Assembly: GCA_963779735.1 (NCBI GenBank)
Contig: CAVZZJ010000004.1
Span: 868,001-932,000 of the forward strand
Length of the DNA: 64,000 nt
Reading direction: 5' to 3'
DNA from: Bog-473 sp963779735
GTDB lineage: Bacteria; Actinomycetota; Acidimicrobiia; Acidimicrobiales; RAAP-2
In this document: one piece after another, positions 1-8,940 of the stretch
How positions within the stretch are numbered: position 1 is the stretch's first letter
How the letters are laid out: each line of letters begins with the position of its first letter
Made by a program: the position numbers and the translations under genes
The notes under the pieces: model-generated
The model's database searches: none
What the model was told of the DNA's origin: nothing
Seen by the model: the letters and a program-made list of their open reading frames with translations, nothing else

Positions 1-108
1 AAGACGGGCACGGTCATGCTCGAGGCGGCGCAGCCGACCGGTCTCAAGGCGACCCTGGTCGGGACCGGTCTCCAAGCAGTATTCGTCGGGCTGCTCCTGC
101 AGGCATGA
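1..108 (+). CDS. C-terminal end of a truncated upstream protein, unidentified
   Basis: The frame beginning at base 1 is open for 35 codons and stops at a TGA whose first bases are shared with the ATG of the next gene (ATGA overlap). The visible tail ends in a hydrophobic stretch (AVFVGLLLQA). Its coupling to the giant pilin-like gene suggests it belongs to the same pilus operon, for example as another minor pilin or assembly protein. Too little is present to name a family. Confidence 0.6.
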   Translation, partial: KTGTVMLEAAQPTGLKATLVGTGLQAVFVGLLLQA

Positions 109-3100
109 GACTCGCCCCGCGTCACTCCGACAAGCGTGCCGCACGCGCCAGCGTGCCCGAGGACCCGCGCCGCTCCGAAGCGGGCGACACCCTCATTGAG
201 GTCCTCCTTGCGCTCGTCATACTCGGCCTCGCTTCGGTGGCCCTCCTCTTGGCCTTCGCCACGTCGATCGCCGGTTCGGCCGAGCACCGCACCCTGGCCA
301 CCGCCGACACGGTGCTCCGGACCGTGGCCGAGGAGACCATCTCTCAGATGCAGCAGAACTCGAGTGCCGCGTTCGCCTGTCCCAGCACCTTTACGGCGTC
401 CCCGACCGTCCCCACCGGCTACACCGTCACGTCTGTCACGGTGCAGTACTGGAGCAGCACCTCGAGCTCGTTCTCCTCCAGCAATCCCTGCGTGGTTGGT
501 TCACCCCAGCTGGTCACCATCACGGTGAACTCCAACGGCGTCAGCTACAGCATCAGCGTCGTGGTCGAAGATCCGGTGGCCCCGGCGGTGGCGACAGCGA
601 CAACCGCCACCAAGCTGGTCTTCTTGAATCAGCCCGCGGGCAACGAGGTCGCCGGCGCATCCCTACCCCTGGTGGTGGCGGTCGAGGGCTCGAACGGCGG
701 GATCGTGACCAGCGACCTCTCCCCGGTCACGCTGACGGTGACCACCGGGCCGATCGGGGCGACCCTAACGGACACCTGCTCAGGCATTGAGTACGACGGT
801 GTGGTCACCTTCTCCAACTGCGCCCTGACCGAGGTCGGGACGGGATACTCCATCACGGCGAGTGAGGTGGCCCCCAACGGCGTCGCGAACCTCACCCCGT
901 CGACGACGGGCACCTTCAACGTCGTGGCTGCTCCCCCCGCCCAGTTCGTCTTCACCTCGGTTTCGGTATCGGGGGTGGCGGCGGCAAGCGCCACGCTCGG
1001 ACCGATCACCGTGCAGGAGCAGGACGCCTACGGCAACCCGACCACCGCGGCCGAGACGGTCAACCTGACCTCGAGCTCCACCGGAACGGCCATCTTCTCG
1101 GCCACCGCCGGCGGTGCGGCCATCTCGACGATCTCCATCCCTGCCGGTTCGTCGTCGGCCTCCTTCTACTACGGCGACACCATGGCCGGAACGCCGGCCC
1201 TCACCGCCGCTGGGACACTCACGGCCGGCACCCAGACCGAGACCATCACCGCGGGCCCGGCCTCCCAGGTCTCCATCACCCCCAGCCCGCCGACGGCGAC
1301 GGCCAGCGGCACGAGCAACGTCACGCTCGGCCTTCAGCTACAGGACCAGTTCGGCAACGACACCACGAGCAGCGGCACGACCATGCTGGCCTTGAGCAGT
1401 CCGTCGGTCTCGGACTTCTTCACCGCCTCCAATGGGGCCAGCGGCACCCTGGGGAACACGATCGCCGCGACCTTCACCAACGGGGTGGGGACGGCCACCG
1501 TCTACTACGGCGACGAGACGGCGGAGACCGACACCATCACGGCCAAGTACGGCTTAACCACCTGGGGTACGGCGACGGTCATCGTCAACGCCGGCACAGC
1601 GACCAAGGTGGTCGTCACCCCGAGCCCGACGACGGCGACGGCCAGCGGCACGAGCAACGTCACGCTCGGTCTTCAGCTACAGGACCAGTTCGGCAACAAC
1701 ACCACGAGCAGCGGCACGACCACGCTGGCCTTGAGCTCGCCGTCGGCCACGGACTTCTTCACTTCCACCCTCGGGGCGAGCGGGACCCTGGGGAACACGA
1801 TCAACGCGACGTTCGCCAACGGCGTGGGAACGGCCACGGTCTACTACGGCGACGAGAAGGCGGAGACCGACACCATCACGGCCAAGAAGGGCGCCGCCAC
1901 CTGGGGCACGGCGTCGGTCACCGTCAATCCGGGCGCAGCTGCCCAGGTGGTCATCACCCCGAGCCCGACGACGGCGACGGCCAGCGCCACGAGCAACGTC
2001 ACGCTCGGTCTTCAGCTCCAGGACCAGTTCGGCAACAACACCACGAGCAGTGGCACGACCACGCTGGCCTTGAGCTCGCCGTCGACCACGGACTTCTTCA
2101 CCGCCACCCTCGGGGCGAGCGGGACCCTGGGGAACACGATCAACGCGACGTTCGCCAACGGCGTGGGAACGGCCACGGTTTACTACGGCGACGAGAAGGC
2201 GGAGACCGACACGATCACGGCCTTGAACGGAGCCACCGGGTGGGGCACGGCGTCGGTCAACATCACCGCCGGGGCCGCCACCCAGGTGGTCTTCACCACC
2301 CAGCCGAGCGCCACGGCGACCGGCGGCACCGCCTTCGTCACCCAGCCGGTGGTCACGGTCGAGGACCTCTTCGGCAACACGGTGACCACGAACACGAGCG
2401 GGGTCAGCCTGGCGATCTCCGCCGGGACCGGGACGAGCGGAGCCGCGCTCACCTGCACCACGAACCCGGTCACCGCCGCCGGCGGCGTGGCCGGATTCGC
2501 CGGGTGCTCCATCAACAAGTCGGGCGTGGGCTATACCCTCACGGCGACCGACGGCACCCTCACGGCCGCCACCAGCAGCGCCATCACCATCACGGTCGGC
2601 CCGGCCACCAAGCTGGTCTTCACCACCCAGCCGGTCGGCGGGGTGAACGAGGGGACCAACTTCGCCACCCAGCCGGTTGTGACGGTCGAGGACGCCGGCG
2701 GCAACACGGTCACCACCGACACCGGCGCGGTGGCCCTGGCGGTCGCCTCGTACACCGCGGGCAACGGCGGCTCTGCCTCGGGCACGCTCGCCTGCACCCC
2801 GGCCAGCCCGGTCAACGCCGTCGCCGGCGTGGCCACCTTCGCCAACTGCCAGATCACCGGCACGGCGGCCGCCGGCACCTACACGCTGAGCGCCACCCGT
2901 AGCGGGTTGACCACGGCGACCTCGTCCAACGTGACCATCACCACCGGGGCGGCCACCAAGCTGGTCTTCACCACCCAGCCGGTCGGCGGGGTGAACGAGG
3001 GGACCAACTTCGCCACCCAGCCCAAGGTGACGGTCGAGGACGCCAACGGCAACACGGTCACCACCGACACCGGCGCGGTGGCCCTGGCCGTCACCAGCTA

Positions 3101-3251
3101 CACGGCGGGCAACGGCGGGTCCAACATCGGGCACGCTCGCTTGCACCCCGGCCAGCCCGATCAACGCCGTCGCCGGCGTGGCCACCTTCGCCAACTGCCA
3201 GATCACCGGCACGGCGGCCGCCGGCACCTACACGCTGAGCGCCACCCGTAG
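105..3251 (+). CDS. Giant PilV-like minor pilin with Ig-like repeats, N-terminal part (frameshifted)
   Basis: Residues 1-27 are a long basic leader, followed by a type III prepilin signal: Gly27, then DTLIEVLLALVI, with the conserved Glu at mature position +5 (residue 32) and a membrane helix to about residue 52. A prepilin peptidase should cut after Gly27, so the protein would enter or cap a type IV pilus. A pilin-like region runs to about residue 165, then Ig-like repeats of about 105-116 residues begin (lysine codon at 612). The frame fails inside the eighth repeat: repeats with starts at 2610, 3307, 3655, 4324 and 4672 are all 348 bp, but the one at 2958-3306 is 349 bp, with an extra C at about 3128. 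After that the reading frame is nonsense to the stop at 3251. Read through the shift, the protein would be about 2,060 residues. The role as a surface adhesin is inferred. Confidence 0.85.
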   Translation: MRLAPRHSDKRAARASVPEDPRRSEAGDTLIEVLLALVILGLASVALLLAFATSIAGSAEHRTLATADTVLRTVAEETISQMQQNSSAAFACPSTFTASPTVPTGYTVTSVTVQYWSSTSSSFSSSNPCVVGSPQLVTITVNSNGVSYSISVVVEDPVAPAVATATTATKLVFLNQPAGNEVAGASLPLVVAVEGSNGGIVTSDLSPVTLTVTTGPIGATLTDTCSGIEYDGVVTFSNCALTEVGTGYSITASEVAPNGVANLTPSTTGTFNVVAAPPAQFVFTSVSVSGVAAASATLGPITVQEQDAYGNPTTAAETVNLTSSSTGTAIFSATAGGAAISTISIPAGSSSASFYYGDTMAGTPALTAAGTLTAGTQTETITAGPASQVSITPSPPTATASGTSNVTLGLQLQDQFGNDTTSSGTTMLALSSPSVSDFFTASNGASGTLGNTIAATFTNGVGTATVYYGDETAETDTITAKYGLTTWGTATVIVNAGTATKVVVTPSPTTATASGTSNVTLGLQLQDQFGNNTTSSGTTTLALSSPSATDFFTSTLGASGTLGNTINATFANGVGTATVYYGDEKAETDTITAKKGAATWGTASVTVNPGAAAQVVITPSPTTATASATSNVTLGLQLQDQFGNNTTSSGTTTLALSSPSTTDFFTATLGASGTLGNTINATFANGVGTATVYYGDEKAETDTITALNGATGWGTASVNITAGAATQVVFTTQPSATATGGTAFVTQPVVTVEDLFGNTVTTNTSGVSLAISAGTGTSGAALTCTTNPVTAAGGVAGFAGCSINKSGVGYTLTATDGTLTAATSSAITITVGPATKLVFTTQPVGGVNEGTNFATQPVVTVEDAGGNTVTTDTGAVALAVASYTAGNGGSASGTLACTPASPVNAVAGVATFANCQITGTAAAGTYTLSATRSGLTTATSSNVTITTGAATKLVFTTQPVGGVNEGTNFATQPKVTVEDANGNTVTTDTGAVALAVTSYTAGNGGSNIGHARLHPGQPDQRRRRRGHLRQLPDHRHGGRRHLHAERHP

Positions 3252-6200
3252 CGGCTTGACGACCGCGACCTCGTCCAACGTGACGATCACCGCCGGGACG
3301 GCCACCAAGCTGGTCTTCACCACCCAGCCGGTCGGCGGGGTGAACGAAGGGACCAACTTCGCCACCCAGCCCAAGGTCACCGTCGAGGACGCCAACGGCA
3401 ACACGGTCACCACCGACACCGGCGCGGTGGCCCTGTCCGTCACCAGCTACACGGCGGGCAACGGCGGGTCCAACATGGGCACGCTCGCCTGCACCCCGGC
3501 CAGCCCGATCAACGCCGTCGCCGGCGTGGCCACCTTCGCCAACTGCCAGATCACCGGCACGGCGGCCGCCGGCACCTACACGCTGAGCGCCACCCGTAGC
3601 GGCTTGACCACCGCGACCTCGTCCAACGTGACGATCACCGCCGGGACGGCCACCAAGCTGGCGTTCACCACGCAGCCGGTCGGCGGGGTGATCGTGGGGG
3701 CCAACTTCGCCACCCAGCCGGTGGTCAGCGTCGAGGACGCCAACGGCAACACGGTCACCACCGACACCGGCGCGGTGGCCCTGTCCATCGCCTCGTACAC
3801 CGCGGGCAACGGCGGGACCGGCATGGGCACGCTCGCCTGCACCCCGGCCAGCCCGATCAACGCCGCGGCCGGTGTGGCCACCTTCGCCAACTGCCAGATC
3901 ACCGGCACGGCGGCGGCCGGCACCTACATGCTGAGCGCTACCCGTAGCGGCTTGACCACCGCGACCTCGTCCAACGTGACGATCACCGCCGGGACGGCCA
4001 CCAAGCTGGCGTTCACCACGCAGCCGGTCGGCGGGGCCAACGGCGCCGCCTTCGCCACCCAGCCTACGCTGACGGTCGAGGACGCCAGCGGCAACACCGT
4101 CACCTCGTCGGGTGCCTCCATCACCCTGGCCATCGCCTCGCAGCCCGGGAGCGGCGCGACGCTCAACTGCACCAGCAACCCGCTGGCCGCCACGGGCGGT
4201 GTGGCCGGGTTCGCCGCGTGCAACATCGTCGGCCAGACGGGCAGCTACACGCTGACCGCCACCTCTGGGACCTTGACCTCGGCCACCAGCAGCGCCATCA
4301 CCATCACAGTCGGCCCGGCCACCCAGCTGGTCTTCACCACCCAGCCGGTCGGCGGGGTGAACGAGGGGACCGCCTTCGCCACACAGCCAAAGGTCAGCGT
4401 CGAAGACAGCGGCGGCAACGTGGTGACAACCGACACCGGCGCGGTGGCCCTGTCCGTCGCCTCCTACACCGCGGGCAACGGCGGCTCTGCCTCGGGCACG
4501 CTCGCCTGCACCCCGGCCAGCCCGGTCAACGCCGTCGCCGGCGTGGCCACCTTCGCCAACTGCCAGATCACGGGCGCGGCGGCGGCCGGCACGTACACGC
4601 TGAGCGCCACCCGTAGCGGGTTGACCACGGCGACCTCGTCCAACGTGACCATCACCACCGGGACGGCGACCAAGCTGGTCTTCACCACCCAGCCGGTCGG
4701 CGGGGTGAACGAGGGGACCAACTTCGCCACCCAGCCGGTTGTGACGGTCGAGGACGCCAACGGCAACACGGTCACCACCGACACCGGCGCGGTGGCCCTG
4801 GCGGTCGCCTCGTACACAGCGGGCAACGGCGGCTCTGCCTCGGGCACGCTCGCCTGCACCCCGGCCAGCCCAATCAACGCCGTCGCCGGCGTGGCCACCT
4901 TCGCCAACTGCCAGATCACGGGCACGGCAGCGGCCGGCACGTACACGCTGAGCGCCACCCGTAGCGGCTTGACCACGGCGACCTCGTCCAACGTGACCAT
5001 CACCACCGGGGCGTCCAGCAAGCTGGTCTTCACCACCCAGCCGAGCGCCGCGGCCACCGGCGGCACCGCCTTCGCCACCCAGCCCAAGGTCACCGTCGAG
5101 GACGCCAACGGCAACACGGTCACCACCGACAGCTCTTCCGTCTCCCTGGGCATCACCGTGGGGACCGGGACCAGCGGAGCCGCGCTCAACTGCACCACGA
5201 ACCCGCTCGCCGCCGCCAGCGGCGTGGCGACCTTCGCCGCCTGTTCCATCAACAAGTCGGGTTCGGGCTACACCCTCACCGCCACCGACGGCACCCTGAC
5301 CTCGGCCACCAGCACCGCCATCACCGTCTCGGTGGGCGCGGCCGCCCAGGTGGCCTTCACCACCTCGCCGGGGGCCTCGACCACCGCGACGGCCTTCACC
5401 ACCCAGCCGGTGGTCAGCGTGGAGGACGCCGGCGGCAACGTGGTCACCACCAGCACGGCCTCGGTGACGCTGGCCGTCAACAGCGGAACCGGCACGTTGG
5501 GTGCCTGCACCACGAACCCGGTCACCGCAGTCGCCGGCGTGGCGACGTTCGGCGGCTGCAAGATCACGCTGGGAACCCAAGGGGCATTCACCCTGAAGGC
5601 CACCGCGACCGGTCTGACGACGGGCACGAGCGCGAGCTTCACCGTCGCGGGCGCGGCGACAAAGCTCGGCTTCGCGACGTCGCCGGCCGCCTCGACCGGG
5701 GGTACCGCCTTCGGCACCCAGCCGGTGGTCTGGGTCGAGGACTCGAGCGGTGATCTCGTGACGACCAACACAACGGCATCGGTGACGCTGGCCATCAACA
5801 GCGGAACCGGCACGTTGGGGGCCTGCACCACGAACCCGATCACCGTGACGAACGGCGTCGCCACCTTCGGCGGCTGCAAGATCACGCTGGGAACCCAGGG
5901 GGCGTTCACCCTCAAGGCCACCGCGACGGGGTTGACCGCGGGTACGAGCTCGAGCTTCACCGTTGCGGGGGCGGCCACCAAGCTGGTCTTCACCACCCAG
6001 CCGAGTAGCACCACAGCTCACGGCACACCCTTCACCACCCAGCCCGTGGTCAGCGTCGAGGACTCCTCGGGTGACGTGGTCACCACCAGCGCGGCGTCGA
6101 TCATGCTGGCCATCGGGACCAACCCCGGCGGCGGCACGCTGAACTGCACCACGAACCCGCTCGCCGCCACCAACGGCGTGGCCACGTTCGCGGGCTGCAG

Positions 6201-6285
6201 CATCACCGCGGCGGGCACCGGCTACACCCTGACGGCCACTGCGTCCGGGCTGACCACGGCCACGAGCAGCGCCTTCAACCTGACG
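612..6285 (+). repeat. Array of about 17 Ig-like coding repeats
   Basis: I count about 17 tandem units of 100-116 codons, in at least three subfamilies. One contains LQLQDQFGN (three near-identical units, about 1265-2285). The commonest contains TTQPVGG and an SYTAGNGG loop and has an exact period of 348 bp. The last units are shorter, with a GTLGACTTNP loop. Neighbouring units are almost identical at DNA level, which points to recent duplication and makes the region prone to recombination and misassembly. Confidence 0.9.
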
Positions 6286-6288
6286 TAG
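3178..6288 (+). CDS. Giant pilin-like Ig-repeat protein, C-terminal part after the frameshift
   Basis: This frame carries on the same repeat array without a gap. The coding sense resumes just after base 3128, and the ATG at 3178 is only an internal Met codon of repeat 8. It holds the rest of repeat 8 plus about nine more Ig-like units, each opening with a motif like KLVFTTQP and containing a VEDxxGN turn and paired cysteines in many units. It ends with a TAG at 6286-6288 right after the last unit, with no sorting signal or C-terminal membrane helix. The only anchor is therefore the pilin helix encoded upstream. On its own this fragment has no signal peptide or convincing ribosome site, so it is best read as the C-terminal three fifths of the upstream gene. 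Confidence 0.75.
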   Translation: MATFANCQITGTAAAGTYTLSATRSGLTTATSSNVTITAGTATKLVFTTQPVGGVNEGTNFATQPKVTVEDANGNTVTTDTGAVALSVTSYTAGNGGSNMGTLACTPASPINAVAGVATFANCQITGTAAAGTYTLSATRSGLTTATSSNVTITAGTATKLAFTTQPVGGVIVGANFATQPVVSVEDANGNTVTTDTGAVALSIASYTAGNGGTGMGTLACTPASPINAAAGVATFANCQITGTAAAGTYMLSATRSGLTTATSSNVTITAGTATKLAFTTQPVGGANGAAFATQPTLTVEDASGNTVTSSGASITLAIASQPGSGATLNCTSNPLAATGGVAGFAACNIVGQTGSYTLTATSGTLTSATSSAITITVGPATQLVFTTQPVGGVNEGTAFATQPKVSVEDSGGNVVTTDTGAVALSVASYTAGNGGSASGTLACTPASPVNAVAGVATFANCQITGAAAAGTYTLSATRSGLTTATSSNVTITTGTATKLVFTTQPVGGVNEGTNFATQPVVTVEDANGNTVTTDTGAVALAVASYTAGNGGSASGTLACTPASPINAVAGVATFANCQITGTAAAGTYTLSATRSGLTTATSSNVTITTGASSKLVFTTQPSAAATGGTAFATQPKVTVEDANGNTVTTDSSSVSLGITVGTGTSGAALNCTTNPLAAASGVATFAACSINKSGSGYTLTATDGTLTSATSTAITVSVGAAAQVAFTTSPGASTTATAFTTQPVVSVEDAGGNVVTTSTASVTLAVNSGTGTLGACTTNPVTAVAGVATFGGCKITLGTQGAFTLKATATGLTTGTSASFTVAGAATKLGFATSPAASTGGTAFGTQPVVWVEDSSGDLVTTNTTASVTLAINSGTGTLGACTTNPITVTNGVATFGGCKITLGTQGAFTLKATATGLTAGTSSSFTVAGAATKLVFTTQPSSTTAHGTPFTTQPVVSVEDSSGDVVTTSAASIMLAIGTNPGGGTLNCTTNPLAATNGVATFAGCSITAAGTGYTLTATASGLTTATSSAFNLT

Positions 6289-6308
6289 AACGACCTGGAG
6301 CACGAGAA

Positions 6309-6947
6309 ATGTCAATGACGAGAGCCAACCGACACGCCTCACGGACCGCAGACACGCGCGCGGCTCGGCTCCACCGTCTCATGGGCGACCGGCGCGCGGA
6401 TCGCACGGGCACGGCGAACGACGAAGCGGGCGCGGTCATCGTCTTGGCACTCATCTTCCTCATCGTGGTGGGTGGTGTCATCGCCTCACTGTCGAACTGG
6501 ACCATGAACGGCCTCAACAACACCGGAAACTTCTCGTCGGCCCGCTCGCTCCAGTACGCGGCGACGAGTGCCACGCAGTTCGCCATGCAGAGCATCCGTT
6601 ACACGCCGATGCTGGCGACGGGCCAGACGTGGAATGCCAGCCCACCCCAGCCTTGTTGGGGGAGCGGATCCACCTCGCAGCTCACGCTCGCCGAGGGCAC
6701 GACCAGCGAGACGGTGGCGGTGTGGTGTAGCACGGTTTGGAACCCAACCAGCCTGAGCACGCGAGCGGTCACCTTCTACACGTGTCCCGCGACGGTGACC
6801 AATTCGGCGTGTGCGGCAAACCCAACGCTCAAGGCCGTGGTCACCTACGACGACTACCCGCCGGGGACGAGCGAGCCCACCTCGGTGGAGTGCTCGATCT
6901 ACTGCGGCACCAGCATGACGGTAAACAGCTGGGTGTACTCGCAGTAG
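6309..6947 (+). CDS. PilX-like pilus assembly protein
   Basis: This is a 212-residue protein with a basic N-terminus, then EAGAVIVLALIFLIVVGGVIASL (one membrane helix, residues about 40-61) and a Ser/Thr-rich extracytoplasmic domain with several cysteines. The Glu-Ala-Gly lead into a helix that does not have the usual FTLIE start resembles the PilX N-terminal family of minor-pilin accessory proteins. It starts 20 bp after the giant pilin gene, with a GGAG ribosome site just upstream, so it is co-transcribed. Membership of a minor pilin complex is inferred from this position. An in-frame ATG two codons downstream is an alternative start. Confidence 0.65.
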   Translation: MSMTRANRHASRTADTRAARLHRLMGDRRADRTGTANDEAGAVIVLALIFLIVVGGVIASLSNWTMNGLNNTGNFSSARSLQYAATSATQFAMQSIRYTPMLATGQTWNASPPQPCWGSGSTSQLTLAEGTTSETVAVWCSTVWNPTSLSTRAVTFYTCPATVTNSACAANPTLKAVVTYDDYPPGTSEPTSVECSIYCGTSMTVNSWVYSQ

Positions 6948-7031
6948 GCCGGACACATGCGAACGGCCGCGGGCTCGCGGCCGGATCACCGTTTTCACCC
7001 GAAATACGCACCTTTTTCCCGCCCGTTCTTG

Positions 7032-7060
7032 TTGGCACGAGCGTCGTCTTTGCGTTTACG
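7032..7060 (+). promoter_or_regulatory. Possible promoter for the first pilin gene
   Basis: A TTGGCA at 7032-7037 (one mismatch to the -35 consensus) is followed after 17 bp by TTTACG at 7055-7060, a weak -10. It lies in an unusually AT-rich part of the 277-bp gap between the PilX-like gene and the pilin gene. If used, it gives a leader of roughly 155 nt. The -10 match is poor, so this is tentative. Confidence 0.25.
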
Positions 7061-7224
7061 AATCGATCGATGAGTTGGGGGAACGTTGAGGTTGCGTAGC
7101 CGGGGAAGTGATGTGCGTGCACCACTCTTGTAGACGAAGGGGCAGGCACCCGCCGGCACCTCATCGGAAGCGAGACAGGGCAGCACCGAGTCCCGGCGAG
7201 CCCCTAAACGAAAGGCAAACAAAA

Positions 7225-7722
7225 ATGATTGAGCGGTATCGTGAAATCCAGCGCCAGAAGGACGCTGGCGAGCGGGAGGAAGGGTTCACCCTTATCGAGC
7301 TCCTCATCGTCATCGTCGTGCTGGGCATCCTCGCCGCGGTCGTCGTCTTCGCCCTCGGCGGAGTCACCGGCAGCAGCGTCGTGTCCGCGTGCAACGCCGA
7401 CGCCAAGACCGTGCAGACGGCCATGGCGGCGTACCAGGCGCAGAGCACAGTCGCACCAGTTGCCATTGATTATGGCGGTACGGCAACCGGACAGGCCGCC
7501 AACAGCCATATCAACTACCTGGTGAACACCTACTTGCAGACGTGGCCCCAGAACACCGGGTCCAACTACGCCATCAGCTGGACGACAACTGGGGCTAACC
7601 CAGGGCTGCAGGTGACGATTGCAGGAAATGCAACCCCGTGGTCTGGTGGGGTGTTCACGCCCGGCACCGGTGCCGTGACGAACGCTTACTCAGCGACCGC
7701 CTGCGCTGGCGCCGGAACCTGA
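7225..7722 (+). CDS. Type IV major pilin-like protein (pilin 1)
   Basis: A 165-residue prepilin. A charged 20-residue leader ends in Gly, followed by the classic FTLIELLIVIVVLGILAAVVV segment with Glu at +5. The mature domain has one cysteine in SACNADAK and one near the C-terminus (TACAG), likely a disulfide. I chose the ATG at 7225 because AAAGG lies about 9 nt upstream; the same frame opens earlier, at 7108, but that extension is not pilin-like. The protein is clearly paralogous to the pilin at 9741, sharing AAVVVFALGGVTG and SACNADAKTVQ. It is processed by a prepilin peptidase such as the one at 11023-11802 and polymerises into the pilus. A strong hairpin follows the gene. Confidence 0.9.
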   Translation: MIERYREIQRQKDAGEREEGFTLIELLIVIVVLGILAAVVVFALGGVTGSSVVSACNADAKTVQTAMAAYQAQSTVAPVAIDYGGTATGQAANSHINYLVNTYLQTWPQNTGSNYAISWTTTGANPGLQVTIAGNATPWSGGVFTPGTGAVTNAYSATACAGAGT

Positions 7723-7759
7723 TCAGACAGTCAACAGCATCACCGTTTCAAGACGCTCT

Positions 7760-7789
7760 GATGAGCCCGGCCTTCGGGCCGGGCTCATC
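7760..7789 (+). terminator. Strong hairpin after pilin 1
   Basis: A perfect 13-bp stem (gatgagcccggcc and its complement) is closed by a TTCG tetraloop, 37 bp after the pilin stop codon. There is no T tract, so it may act as a terminator or as a 3' stabilising element that keeps pilin mRNA abundant relative to pilT. It overlaps possible upstream start codons of pilT and supports the GTG at 7839 instead. Confidence 0.7.
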
Positions 7790-7838
7790 GGCGTTCCCCC
7801 CTCTGTCATCTCCTCCCTCTCCTGAAAGAAGCGATTCC

Positions 7839-8933
7839 GTGAACGAAGTCGACATTACGGCGATCACGCCGTGGCTACAGACCCTCTGGGACCACAAGGG
7901 CTCCGACCTTCTTCTGTCCGGCAACTCCGCGCCACGGATCCGGGTCAGCGGCAAGCTCCGTCCGGTCGAGGGTGCCCGGATCCTTTCTGGCCCGGAGATC
8001 GACGCGCTGGTGCGGCCTCTGCTGAATCCGTCGCAACGGAGCACGCTGGACACCGAACAGGACGTCGACTTCGCCTTCTCGTGGGAGGACCGGGCCCGGC
8101 TCAGAGGAAGCGCCTTCACGCAGAGGGGCGAGACGGCCCTGGCGCTCCGGATGATCCCCTCCCGGGTTCCGAGCTTCGAAGAGCTCCAACTGCCACCGGT
8201 AGCCGAGTATCTGGCCAACCTGCCCCGTGGGTTCGTGCTCGTCACCGGGCCGACCGGGTCGGGCAAGTCGACGACCCTGGCCTCCATCATCGACCGCATC
8301 AACGAGACGCGGGCGTGCCACATCCTCACGATTGAGGACCCGGTCGAGTACGTGCACAATCACAAGCTGGCGGCCGTCAGCCAGCGTGAGGTCGGCCTGG
8401 ACAGCCCGTCATTCGACCGGGCGCTGCGCTCGGCCCTGCGGGAGGACCCCGACGTCCTGCTGGTCGGTGAGATGCGCGACATTGAGTCGATCCAGATCGC
8501 CCTCACGATGGCCGAGACGGGCCACCTGGTCTTCGCCACCCTGCACACCAACGACGCCCCCCAGGCCATCGACCGGATCATCGACGTGTTCCCCGCCTGG
8601 CGCCAGGACCAGACCAAGGTGCAGCTCTCGGCGTCGCTGGCGGCCATCGTCGCCCAGCGCCTCGTCCCCAAGGTCGGCGGCGGGATGGTGGCCGCCTTCG
8701 AGGTGCTCATCGCCACCAACCCGGTGCGCAACCTGATACGAGAGGGCCGGTCCAACCAGCTGCTCAACATCATGACGACCAACCAGAAGGAGGGGATGCG
8801 TACCCTGGAGACGAGCCTGGCCGAGTATATCGTGTCCGGCACCATCACCTACGAAGACGCCCTCGACGTCTCGGCGCACCCCAAGGAGCTCGCACGCGCC
8901 CTTGAGGCCGTGAACTACAACGGTCGGGCCTGA
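7839..8933 (+). CDS. pilT: PilT-type pilus retraction ATPase
   Basis: A 364-residue GspE/PilT-family ATPase. The N-terminal domain (DHKGSDLLLSGNSAPRIRV) is typical of PilT, which starts with a similar degenerate motif. The Walker A motif is VTGPTGSGKSTT, the Asp box is ILTIEDPVEYVH, the Walker B region is REDPDVLLVGEMRD, and the His box is HLVFATLHTNDA. PilT hexamers drive pilus disassembly at the inner membrane. The GTG at 7839 is preferred because GAAAGAAG sits about 8 nt upstream and the protein then begins at the family's normal point; upstream starts would read through the pilin terminator. The DUF429 gene follows 7 bp after the stop. No PilB or PilC is in the window; they may lie upstream. 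Confidence 0.92.
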   Translation: MNEVDITAITPWLQTLWDHKGSDLLLSGNSAPRIRVSGKLRPVEGARILSGPEIDALVRPLLNPSQRSTLDTEQDVDFAFSWEDRARLRGSAFTQRGETALALRMIPSRVPSFEELQLPPVAEYLANLPRGFVLVTGPTGSGKSTTLASIIDRINETRACHILTIEDPVEYVHNHKLAAVSQREVGLDSPSFDRALRSALREDPDVLLVGEMRDIESIQIALTMAETGHLVFATLHTNDAPQAIDRIIDVFPAWRQDQTKVQLSASLAAIVAQRLVPKVGGGMVAAFEVLIATNPVRNLIREGRSNQLLNIMTTNQKEGMRTLETSLAEYIVSGTITYEDALDVSAHPKELARALEAVNYNGRA

Positions 8934-8940
8934 GGACACC

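Noticed and set aside
1677..3227. Another long minus-strand frame (516 codons) in the repeat array
   Set aside because: Same reason: antisense of the giant gene with no ribosome site and low-complexity translation.
612..6285. Repeat array considered as a CRISPR
   Set aside because: Units are 300-350 bp, continuous and protein-coding, with no short direct repeats and spacers.
3091..6342. A 1,083-codon open frame on the minus strand across the repeat array
   Set aside because: It is the shadow of the GC-rich repeats. Its translation is Gly/Arg-rich with no domain and repeats with the same period, whereas the + strand gives Ig-like repeats.
7030..7057. A sigma-54-like TGGCAC and TTGC pair before pilin 1
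   Set aside because: The spacing between the two elements is 11 bases instead of 5, and actinobacteria generally lack sigma-54.
7080..7224. c-di-GMP riboswitch in the pilin 1 leader
   Set aside because: The conserved core sequences of the known class I c-di-GMP riboswitch were not recognised.
7638..7838. Upstream starts for pilT
   Set aside because: They would read through the end of the pilin gene and the strong hairpin at 7760-7789. The N-terminus only becomes PilT-like after the GTG at 7839, which has a ribosome site.
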